Shown: piece by piece, positions 7,265 to 14,329 of the stretch
Position numbering within the stretch: the stretch's first letter is position 1
Layout: each line of letters begins with the position of its first letter
NCBI GenBank assembly: GCA_938036835.1
Contig: CALHWB010000044.1
Location: 1 to 21,326, forward strand
DNA length: 21,326 nt
Origin: an uncultured Propionibacterium sp.
Lineage (GTDB): Bacteria; Actinomycetota; Actinomycetes; Propionibacteriales; Propionibacteriaceae
Direction of reading: 5' to 3'
The notes under the pieces: generated by a model
The model's input: only the letters and a program-made list of their open reading frames with translations
Database searches by the model: none
Told to the model about the DNA's origin: nothing
Position numbers and translations under genes: made by a program

Positions 7265-8359
7265 ATGATGCTCGACCCGACCGATCCCGTTTCCGGCGCC
7301 TTGCGCGCCCAGGTGGATGCCCGGATCCACAGTCATCTCGAACAGGTTTCGGCCCGGCTGACGAAGGCCAGCCACAATCCGGTGCCTCTGGTCGCGGTGG
7401 CGACCGATCTGATCGCCGGCGGTAAACGGCTGCGGCCGGCCTTCGGCTACTGGGGGTACGTGGCGGTGCTGGGCCAAGATGACATTCCCGAAGGGCTGTG
7501 GCGTCTGGTCAGTGCACTGGAACTGCTGCACGTCGGTGTGCTGATCCACGATGATGTGCTGGATCGGGCCGATACTAGACGCGGCCGGCCGGCCGCCCAC
7601 CGGCAATTCGAGATCTGGTATCGACGTGCCGGGGGCGCCGGGGACGCCGCCGAGTTCGGCCGGGCGCTGGCGGTACTGCTGGGTGACCAGCTGCTGGTCT
7701 GGTCGGGTGAGCTTGCCGAGCACTGCGGCCTGGCTGGCGGCGGGTGGCAGCGCGCAAACCCGTTCTGGCACGCCTTGCGCAGCGAGGTGAACAACGGGCA
7801 GATGCTCGACATCTGCGCACAGTTCGGGATGGGCGGCCCCGATGACGCCTTCGCGGAGCGGTTGGCTCGCGAGGTGTTAGAGGAGAAGACCGCACGCTAC
7901 ACCGTGCAGCGTCCGGTTCAGCTGGGCGCCGCGGCGGCGGGCGCTACTGCGGCCACGCTGGCCGCACTGGGCGAGTATGGTCTGGCGTTGGGCCGGGCCT
8001 TCCAGCTGCGCGACGATCTGCTTGGGGTGTTCGCCGACGAGGATCAAACCGGAAAACCGGCAGCCGGTGATCTGATGACCGGCAAACGCACCATCCTGCT
8101 GGCCCGTGCCTTGGCCGCCGCCCCACCCGGGGATACGGCCTGGCTGGTGTCGATGCTCGGACGGCCCGATCTGAACGCCTGCCAGATCGACCGGGCCCGG
8201 CAGATCATCACCGACTCGGGGGCGGTGCAGATGCTGGAGGAAGCTATCGGGAACGACCACCGGGCCGCGCTGGCGGCCCTGCAGGCAGCCGATCTGACCG
8301 AGCCGGGACGCACAGCGTTGATCGGGCTTGCCCAGCAGTGTGCGTACCGCGCGAACTGA
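7265..8359 (+). CDS. idsA2: Polyprenyl diphosphate synthase (GGPP synthase-like, IdsA2 type)
   Basis: The product has 364 residues. It condenses isopentenyl diphosphate with allylic diphosphates. GGKRLRP binds the substrate diphosphate. The first Asp-rich motif is DDVLD (D96, D97, D100), and the second is QLRDDLLGVF (D250, D251), both in the form usual for actinobacterial GGPP-type enzymes. The residue five before the first motif is Gly91; a small side chain there generally allows chains of C20 or longer, so a short FPP-only product is unlikely (inference). Two ATGs are adjacent at 7265 and 7268; I chose the first, which lies 6 nt after TAGCGT. It is divergent from metF and convergent with the ThiE-like gene. 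Its position beside metF and pknL matches mycobacterial idsA2. The product may feed quinone, carotenoid or wall-carrier synthesis; the sequence does not say which. Confidence 0.88.
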   Translation: MMLDPTDPVSGALRAQVDARIHSHLEQVSARLTKASHNPVPLVAVATDLIAGGKRLRPAFGYWGYVAVLGQDDIPEGLWRLVSALELLHVGVLIHDDVLDRADTRRGRPAAHRQFEIWYRRAGGAGDAAEFGRALAVLLGDQLLVWSGELAEHCGLAGGGWQRANPFWHALRSEVNNGQMLDICAQFGMGGPDDAFAERLAREVLEEKTARYTVQRPVQLGAAAAGATAATLAALGEYGLALGRAFQLRDDLLGVFADEDQTGKPAAGDLMTGKRTILLARALAAAPPGDTAWLVSMLGRPDLNACQIDRARQIITDSGAVQMLEEAIGNDHRAALAALQAADLTEPGRTALIGLAQQCAYRAN

Positions 8360-8447
8360 CCGGGTACCGAATCGCGTAGGCCAACCGGCCTGATGTAACG
8401 GGCACCTATCTGCCGCGGGGGGTGCGACTCGGCCACCCGGGTCGTGG

Positions 8448-9185
8448 TCAGCCGCCGATCGGTGGGGATCCGTTATCGGGTGCCGACCGGCCCCTGCCCG
8501 GCGGGGTCACGGATCTCACCGGTGCACCGGTCAGCCCGGGGCGGGTAGCCACCGGTCTGCCGAGGTCACCGCCCAGCGCTGCGAAATCGACTCGCGCCAT
8601 TTCGGCGCGCCAGGGTCCGGCCAACGACTCACGCACCCGCCGGATGGATTCTGCGCTGGCCGGGCAGCAGGCGACGCGCCGCACCCCTTGCCCGATCAGC
8701 CGGGCCCCCTGGCCGGCATCGGCTGCCCGGCAGAACCAGGGTTTGGCCCGCGGGTCTGTGGGGTTGGCCGCGGTCAGGGCGGCAGGCACCAGTTCTGGGC
8801 CGATCACTACCGCATCCACTGCGTCATCGGCCAGCGCGGTGGCCAGTTCGCCGGGGTCGGCTACTTCGGCCAGGTAGAGCCCCCATTGATGTGCCCTGGT
8901 GGGTCCCGCACCGAGCGGCCCGGCAAAGGCATCGGCCCGCACGGCTTGGAGCAACTGGGCGTCCCGAGCGATCCCCAGGATCACCCGGGCGTCACCGGCT
9001 CGCCGGTAGGCCGCAGCCAGTTGCCCGGCTGCCTGCCGGGCTGGATCGAGTATTATCAGATCGGCCTGTGCCCGGCGCAGTTCGCCAATCAATCCAGCCA
9101 GCTTTTCATAGTCGGCTGACGGGCCTATCCACGCCAGGGTGCGGGCCATTCGCAATCGAGTGGTCAAGGCCAGCATGGCAGTCAC
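8448..9185 (-). CDS. Degenerate ThiE-like (thiamine-phosphate synthase fold) protein
   Basis: The product has 245 residues from GTG 9185. Its order of segments resembles ThiE TIM barrels: a beta strand LIILDPA, RVILGIARDAQLLQAVRADAFAGPLGAG (where ThiE has VNDRVDLALALGADGVHLG), AVVIGPE (where ThiE has YIGVGP), and PWFCRAADAGQGARLIGQGVRRVACC (where ThiE has PWFAIGGI and GARRVAVV). The residues ThiE uses for pyrimidine and diphosphate binding are not visible: no N-D pair, no T-P-T-K loop and no G-G-I turn. The last 35 residues are a Pro/Gly/Arg tail. It therefore looks like a ThiE descendant with a lost or changed activity. The TAGGGT 6 nt upstream of the GTG suggests a leaderless mRNA. thiE sits between metF and the kinase gene in Streptomyces (from memory), which favours this origin. 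No recognisable catalytic function can be claimed. Confidence 0.5.
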   Translation of the reverse strand: MTAMLALTTRLRMARTLAWIGPSADYEKLAGLIGELRRAQADLIILDPARQAAGQLAAAYRRAGDARVILGIARDAQLLQAVRADAFAGPLGAGPTRAHQWGLYLAEVADPGELATALADDAVDAVVIGPELVPAALTAANPTDPRAKPWFCRAADAGQGARLIGQGVRRVACCPASAESIRRVRESLAGPWRAEMARVDFAALGGDLGRPVATRPGLTGAPVRSVTPPGRGRSAPDNGSPPIGG

Positions 9186-9191
9186 CGTTCT

Positions 9192-9197
9192 ACCCTA
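9192..9197 (-). promoter_or_regulatory. -10 element of leaderless ThiE-like gene promoter (TAGGGT)
   Basis: Minus-strand TAGGGT is followed by six bases and then the GTG at 9185. There is no Shine-Dalgarno sequence. The same hexamer and spacing occur before the hydrolase gene at 19607. The match also supports GTG 9185 over the internal ATG nine bases downstream. Confidence 0.45.
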
Positions 9198-9313
9198 GCG
9201 GCCCGGCTAACCATCAGACACGCAACAACGAGTCTGGTTTGGCCGAGGCTTCGCCCTAAACTGTTACCGAATCATGCCGGCCTGCGCGCCCTCCCTAACC
9301 GTTTGGAGCCCAA

Positions 9314-11593
9314 GTGACCAGGAGCACCACCAGCGACCCACTGGTAGGTGATGTGCTAGATGGTCGCTATGAGGTGTTGACCAGACTGGCCCGAGGCGGC
9401 ATGGCCACGGTGTATCGGGCCTGGGACCGTCGTCTTGAGCGGATAGTGGCGATCAAGGTGATGCATGAGGGATTGGGCGACGACGCCGACTTCACCGCGA
9501 AGTTCGACCGTGAGGCCCGGGCGGCCGCCCGGTTGTGTGATCGGTCGGTGGTCGGCATCTTCGACCAGGGGCAGGATCATGGCCGTCCCTATATTGTCAT
9601 GGAGTTCGTCGAGGGAGCCACGTTGCGCAACGTGATCACCGCGGACGCCCCGATGAGCCCCCTGCGTGCCCTGGAGATGATCGAACCGGTGGCCGCAGCG
9701 CTGGCGCTGGCGCACGATTCCGGCCTGGTGCATCGCGATGTCAAACCGGAAAACGTGCTGATCAGCAGCAATGGCGTGGTTAAGGTGGCCGATTTCGGGC
9801 TAGCCCGCACCATCACCGCTCAAACCGCCACCGCCACCCAGGGGCTGCTGATCGGGACGGTCAGCTATCTACCACCCGAATTGCTGACCACGGGACGCGC
9901 CCATTCCTGGTCGGATATCTATTCCACCGGCATCGTGCTGTTCGAGATGCTGACCGGCCGCAAACCCTATGCCGGTGAAACCCCGATTACGGTCGCCTAC
10001 AAGCATGTCAACGAGGACGTCCCGGCGCCCTCGCAGTTCCTGGCCCGTCATCATCCGGCTCAGGCCCGGCGCGAACCGATCCCCGATTATGTCGATGCGC
10101 TGGTGCTGGCCTGTACTCGTCGCAATCCGCAGGCTCGCCCGGCCGACGGCCGTGAACTGTTGCGTCGGGTGCGCCGCGCCCGCCAGGGCTTGGAAAAGGG
10201 TATCCACGGCGACGAGGCTTTGGTGGCGATCATGTTCCCCACCGCTCAGTTGCCCTGGACGATCGATATCCCACCGGCCAGCCCGGCCAAGAAACCGTCC
10301 GACGCGATCAGAACCGGTACCACACCATCCGTCGGCGTCCGGCAGGTCTCCCCGGACGGAGTACCTACCGCGGTACGTCCTTCGATCACGGCGGCCGGCA
10401 GGCGTGCACGATCCCCGGTCCGGCCGGCCGCGAGCCCAGCGGCATCGGCCGAGCTCCCGGTTGGCCCACAACATGTCAACCCCGATGGCTCCGGGGCAAG
10501 GAAACCGGTTTCCAGCCCGGCGCGGCCGGTGGTGCGTGGCGTCGTCTATGGTTCGGCGACCGAAGCCAGTCCCACAACACCCAGCGAGTATGACGACCAC
10601 GCACTGGGTCGGTCGCCTAGCCGAGCGCCCCGCCGCCGGATTGCGGAAATCCGTCGGCGCCGCCGGTTCGTCATGCTGTCCCTGGTTGGGCTGTTGATCC
10701 TTGGTCTGAGCGTCACCGGTTGGTGGTTTCTAGCCGGCCGTTACATCACGACCCCCTCAATGCTCAACCAGAACCAGGCCGAGGCCACCGCCATGGCCGA
10801 GGCCAACGGCCTGACGGTCAGTTTCACCGAGCAATACTCCGAGACCGTCCCGGCAGGGCTGGTGATCAGTACCGAACCGGCACCCGGGGACCGGGTGATC
10901 CGCGGTTCCCAGATCGCCGCGGTGCTTTCGCTGGGACCTGAACGCTATCTGGTACCGAAACTGGTGGGATTGGAACTCCAACAGGCCAAGGCCGCGCTGA
11001 CCGCCGCTAACCTACGCGCCGGCACCATCACCGAGGCTTGGGACGATCAGATCCCTGCCGGGGTGGTGATCTGGGCAAGTCAGCCCGAGGGAGAGCCACT
11101 GAAGCGGGACAGCCTGGTGGATCTGACGGTCTCGAAAGGACGCGAACCCGTCACCATCCCGAAGGTCACCGACATGCCGCTGGCCGATGCGCAGAAGCTG
11201 CTCACCGATGCGGGTTTCGTGGTGACCGTGACGGCCGAGGAATACCACGACACCGTGCCGCGTGGCTCGGTCATCAAGCAGACCCCCGAAAGCGGCACCG
11301 GCTACCGGGGGGACGCGATCCAACTGGTGGTCAGCAAGGGCAAACCGGTTGAGATGATTGAGCTGCGCGATGTCCTGGACAAGGACATGACCGCTGCCCA
11401 CCGGCAACTGACCGAGGATGGCTTCCAGGTGTCCCGCGATCCACAAACCGGGGTGCTCCCTCCGCAGGTCGGCAGGGTGATCCTGGACGAGGACATCGAG
11501 TTGCCCGACGGCACAAAACTCACCAAGGGCACCGAACTGTCCCCACGAACTAAGCTTCCCAAGGGCACCCGGATCTACCTGCAGAAACGCTGA
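9314..11593 (+). CDS. pknL: Membrane Ser/Thr protein kinase with PASTA domains (PknL type)
   Basis: The product has 759 residues from GTG 9314, with GGAG at 9305-9308. The N-terminal Hanks-type kinase domain (about 19-285) has a LARGGMATVY glycine loop, Lys48 in AIKVM, HRDVKPEN with Asp142 and Asn147, Asp160 in DFG, and a T-rich activation segment ending GTVSYLPPE. A Pro/Ser/Thr/Arg-rich linker of about 165 residues follows. A basic stretch and one transmembrane helix (452-475) come next. Outside the cell there are three regular PASTA units (about 477-544, 545-612, 613-677) and a fourth, diverged one. PASTA units bind wall muropeptides or lipid II and help control kinase activity. M. tuberculosis PknL lacks PASTA units, whereas corynebacterial PknL has them (from memory). 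Its position between the synthase gene and aroG supports the PknL assignment over PknB, which normally sits with ftsW/pbpA. Confidence 0.93.
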   Translation: MTRSTTSDPLVGDVLDGRYEVLTRLARGGMATVYRAWDRRLERIVAIKVMHEGLGDDADFTAKFDREARAAARLCDRSVVGIFDQGQDHGRPYIVMEFVEGATLRNVITADAPMSPLRALEMIEPVAAALALAHDSGLVHRDVKPENVLISSNGVVKVADFGLARTITAQTATATQGLLIGTVSYLPPELLTTGRAHSWSDIYSTGIVLFEMLTGRKPYAGETPITVAYKHVNEDVPAPSQFLARHHPAQARREPIPDYVDALVLACTRRNPQARPADGRELLRRVRRARQGLEKGIHGDEALVAIMFPTAQLPWTIDIPPASPAKKPSDAIRTGTTPSVGVRQVSPDGVPTAVRPSITAAGRRARSPVRPAASPAASAELPVGPQHVNPDGSGARKPVSSPARPVVRGVVYGSATEASPTTPSEYDDHALGRSPSRAPRRRIAEIRRRRRFVMLSLVGLLILGLSVTGWWFLAGRYITTPSMLNQNQAEATAMAEANGLTVSFTEQYSETVPAGLVISTEPAPGDRVIRGSQIAAVLSLGPERYLVPKLVGLELQQAKAALTAANLRAGTITEAWDDQIPAGVVIWASQPEGEPLKRDSLVDLTVSKGREPVTIPKVTDMPLADAQKLLTDAGFVVTVTAEEYHDTVPRGSVIKQTPESGTGYRGDAIQLVVSKGKPVEMIELRDVLDKDMTAAHRQLTEDGFQVSRDPQTGVLPPQVGRVILDEDIELPDGTKLTKGTELSPRTKLPKGTRIYLQKR

Positions 11594-11600
11594 ACCACAG

Positions 11601-12554
11601 ATGAATAAGCTCTTCTCCGAGGGCAGAGCCGATGCCCTGGCCTTGGCTGGCCTGATCCTGATGGCCACCGGTTGGGGTTCCACCTTCTTCGTCATCAAGG
11701 ATATCCTCGACCGCCTGGATGCCGCCGATCTGCTCGGGGTGCGGTTCACGGTGACCGCCTTGGTGCTGGCGGCTGGCCTAGCGCCCCAGTTGCGCCGGCT
11801 GGATGCCCGCTGTTGGCGACAGGGCCTAGCCATGGGTCTACTGTTCAGCACCGGTCAACTGCTGCAAACCTACGGCCTGGCCTACACCAGCGCCTCGATC
11901 TCCGGTTTCCTCAGCGGTCTCTATGTCGTGCTGACCCCGGTAATGGAGGCCCTACTGTTGCGCGCCCGAGTGGGACGCCGGATCTGGTTGGCGGTGGCGC
12001 TGGCCACCATCGGGCTTGGGGTGCTGACCATCGCACCGGGATTCGGCGCGGCCGGTTTCGGCGTAGGCGAAGTGCTCACCCTGGCCTGTTCGGTAGCCTT
12101 CGCCGGGCACATCGTCTACACCGGTCGGGTCAGTACACCGGACAGAGCCCTACGGTTGAGCGTGGTGCAGTCGTTCATGATCGCCGCCTGCTGTCTGTTG
12201 GCGGCGATCCCCGGGGGTATCGCCCTGCCGAGCAATACCGGCGACTGGCTGGTAGTGGGCTATCTGGCGATCATCACCGGCGCGGCGACCATCGTGTTAC
12301 AGGTTTGGGCTCAGGCCCGGGTCTCCCCCAGCCGGGCCGCAATCATCATGGCATCGGAACCCATCTGGGCCGCGCTGTTCGCCATCCTGGCCGGTCAAGA
12401 AGCCTTTACCGAGCGCACTTTAGTGGGTGGCACGGCACTGGTCACCGCCATGCTGCTCGCCTCGCTACCCGCGCGCCGGATCAGGGCCGCCAGGGGCGGG
12501 TATCGCGCACGTCTACCAGTCTCGTCGGGGTCAGCGCCCCGACATGCCGACTGA
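11601..12554 (+). CDS. DMT-superfamily (EamA) transporter
   Basis: The product has 317 residues, typical for an EamA permease with ten transmembrane helices in two five-helix halves. Early G-W-G-S-T-F-F and F-R-F-T-V-like segments (LLGVRFTVTALVLA), then TGQLLQTYGLAYTSAS-I-S-G-F-L, are characteristic. The second half repeats the fold and carries A-I-I-M-A-S-E-P-I-W-A, the usual EamA marker. It starts at ATG 11601, only 7 nt after the pknL stop and without a clear ribosome-binding site, so it is probably translated from the pknL mRNA. Substrates of this family range over amino acids, drugs and metabolites and cannot be told from sequence. The last 74 bp overlap the convergent metal-dependent hydrolase gene. 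The C-terminal tail encoded there is polar and not membrane-embedded. Confidence 0.88.
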   Translation: MNKLFSEGRADALALAGLILMATGWGSTFFVIKDILDRLDAADLLGVRFTVTALVLAAGLAPQLRRLDARCWRQGLAMGLLFSTGQLLQTYGLAYTSASISGFLSGLYVVLTPVMEALLLRARVGRRIWLAVALATIGLGVLTIAPGFGAAGFGVGEVLTLACSVAFAGHIVYTGRVSTPDRALRLSVVQSFMIAACCLLAAIPGGIALPSNTGDWLVVGYLAIITGAATIVLQVWAQARVSPSRAAIIMASEPIWAALFAILAGQEAFTERTLVGGTALVTAMLLASLPARRIRAARGGYRARLPVSSGSAPRHAD

Positions 12555-13122
12555 TCAGGGCCTGACCGAGTTCGTTCAGCAGGCCCTCGTGGATCAGGAA
12601 ACCCTGTCCGGCGCCAACCGCCCGACAGAACTCAATGGTCTCCTTCACCGCCGCCCACGGCCCAAACGCAGGCACCAGCACGATGTCGATGGCGTCCGCC
12701 CAGGCAGTCAGGCTGTCACCGGGATGTAACACGCTGGGTTCCCCGGGCGCCCGGAAGACGAAACCGATATTGCCGATGCTGGGATAGTCGCGGTGGATGA
12801 CCGCATGTTCCCCGCCGATGGTGGTCACCTGGAGGCTGCCCAGATCGATGGTCTCCCCCGGCCCCAACAGCCGGGTCGAATCGGGTAGTGAGACCAGGCC
12901 GGGAACGCCACGCTCCACGGCGAGCACCGCTCCCGGATTGGCGGCCACCAGGGCTGGCAGCTGCTGGGGGTCAGCGTGATCGCCATGTTGGTGGGTGACC
13001 AGGATGGCGTCCAAGTCCCGGACGCCATGCCAGGCGGTACTGAAATTGCCCGGATCGATCAGCACTCGCTGGTTGGTGGTTTCGATCAGCACGCAGGAAT
13101 GGCCGAGATGGGTGAGTTGCAT
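12481..13122 (-). CDS. Metallo-beta-lactamase-fold hydrolase (UlaG-like)
   Basis: The product has 213 residues from ATG 13122. The opening MQLTHLGHSCVLIE is the usual start of this small MBL-fold group, so I prefer it to the in-frame codons further upstream, which add an unrelated Pro/Ala stretch. The metal motif HxHxDH is H44-Q-H-G-D-H49. Further ligands are present in GGEHAVIH, in HPGDS (Asp, third motif) and in a late His in LIHEG. The group contains UlaG-like lactonases and many uncharacterised cytoplasmic hydrolases; the substrate here is unknown. The gene lies 172 bp downstream of the threonine-aldolase gene, in the same direction, and may belong to that transcript. Its 3' end is antisense to the last 74 bp of the permease gene. 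Confidence 0.82.
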   Translation of the reverse strand: MQLTHLGHSCVLIETTNQRVLIDPGNFSTAWHGVRDLDAILVTHQHGDHADPQQLPALVAANPGAVLAVERGVPGLVSLPDSTRLLGPGETIDLGSLQVTTIGGEHAVIHRDYPSIGNIGFVFRAPGEPSVLHPGDSLTAWADAIDIVLVPAFGPWAAVKETIEFCRAVGAGQGFLIHEGLLNELGQALISRHVGALTPTRLVDVRDTRPWRP

Positions 13123-13294
13123 GTCCCCAGTCTCGCCCATATTGCATCGGGCCGGGCCGTCGAGGATCAATCGGCAAGCCGGCAACGCCCACTCCGGTGC
13201 CCGGGCAGGCGCAGGAGACGCCGATGCCGGTTCCCTCGACCACACGGGTTGTGGCTACCGGATGGGGCCGCCGGCCAGGATCCCCATGGTTAGC

Positions 13295-14329
13295 TCATCG
13301 GGCCAACAGGCCGGCCAGGATTCGGCTCGCCTGAACGCAGGCCGCGGCGTCCACCCCGAGATTGGTGACCACCCGCACCTGGTGCGGCCCCAACCGGCCG
13401 ATCAGCAGGCCCCGGTCACGGGCTGCGGACACCAGAGCGGTGGCATCCCGGTCACCCAGATCAAGCAGGACGATATTGGTGGCCACCTGATCGGGTGTCA
13501 CCAGGCCCGGTACCCGATCTGCCAGTTCGGTCGCAAAACTACGGGCATTGGCGTGATCTGTGGCCAGCCGGGCCAGGTTGTGTTCCAGGGCATATAGCGC
13601 GGCCGCGGCCAGCACACCCACCTGCCGCATTCCGCCGCCCAGGCGTTTTCGCTGGATACGGGCGCGAGCTATCTGGTCGGCGCTGGAAACCAGCACCGAT
13701 CCGATCGGCGCGCCGAGTCCTTTCGAAAAGCACACGCTCACGCTGTCGAACAGTTCGCCGTATTCGACCAGGCCGACACCGGTGGCGACGTGGGCGTTCC
13801 ACAGCCGCGCACCATCCAGGTGCATCGCGACACCGGCCGCCCGTACGGCCCGGCTGATCTCGCGCAAGGTCTGGATCGGATGAATGGTACCGCCGCCGAA
13901 ATTGTGGGTGTTCTCGATCGCCACCGCGGCGGTCTCCACCAGGTAGGGGCCGGTGCCCACGCTCAACAGGTCGATGACATCGCTGGGCCGGGCCACCCCT
14001 GGAATGCCGCTGCTGGACTGCCAGGTGCGCATGGTTACGCCATGCAAGGCGCCATGCCCACCCATCTCGGCCCGAGCCACATGGGCCCACTGATCGCACA
14101 GTGCTTCCCGGCCCGGCGGCACCCATAGCCAGACGCCCAGCATGTTGGCCATGGAGCCTGTTGGGCAGAACAGCCCGGCTTCCTGACCCAGCAGGGCCGC
14201 GGTCTTGGCCTCCAGCTCGGCCACCGTTGGATCCTCGGCATAGACATCGTCGCCCACCTCGGCCCGAGCCATGGCGGCCCGCATCCCCTGATCGGGACGG
14301 GTGACGGTATCGGAGCGTAGATCTATCAT
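13295..14329 (-). CDS. ltaE: Low-specificity L-threonine aldolase
   Basis: The product has 344 residues and is a PLP enzyme that splits threonine or allo-threonine into glycine and acetaldehyde. DLRSDTVTRP at the N-terminus, GDDVYAEDPTVAELE, LFCPTGSMAN, IENTHN, MHLDGARLWNA (the PLP-ring Asp) and FSKGLGAPIGS with the Schiff-base Lys203 all match the family. The ATG at 14329 shares its A with the aroG stop (TGATG), a classic coupling arrangement. The in-frame ATG twelve bases upstream would lie inside aroG and adds residues not found at the family's N-terminus. No separate ribosome-binding site is needed if ribosomes re-initiate. The physiological link to aromatic synthesis is not obvious; glycine and one-carbon supply is one possibility. 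Related beta-eliminating PLP enzymes of the same fold remain an alternative. Confidence 0.9.
   Translation of the reverse strand: MIDLRSDTVTRPDQGMRAAMARAEVGDDVYAEDPTVAELEAKTAALLGQEAGLFCPTGSMANMLGVWLWVPPGREALCDQWAHVARAEMGGHGALHGVTMRTWQSSSGIPGVARPSDVIDLLSVGTGPYLVETAAVAIENTHNFGGGTIHPIQTLREISRAVRAAGVAMHLDGARLWNAHVATGVGLVEYGELFDSVSVCFSKGLGAPIGSVLVSSADQIARARIQRKRLGGGMRQVGVLAAAALYALEHNLARLATDHANARSFATELADRVPGLVTPDQVATNIVLLDLGDRDATALVSAARDRGLLIGRLGPHQVRVVTNLGVDAAACVQASRILAGLLAR

Noticed and set aside
6411..7268. Long plus-strand frame opposite metF
   Set aside because: metF is complete and conserved on the other strand; this frame has a Gly/Gln/His-rich composition typical of an antisense shadow.
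8378..8391. AGGCC-AACC-GGCCT hairpin between the polyprenyl synthase and the ThiE-like gene
   Set aside because: A 5-bp stem with no T-run is too weak to call a terminator in such GC-rich DNA.
13123..13294. Possible small gene or N-terminal extension between the threonine aldolase and the MBL hydrolase
   Set aside because: The in-frame extension is Pro/Ala-rich and unlike the family, and no other frame has a start with a ribosome-binding site. I see nothing definite in this gap.
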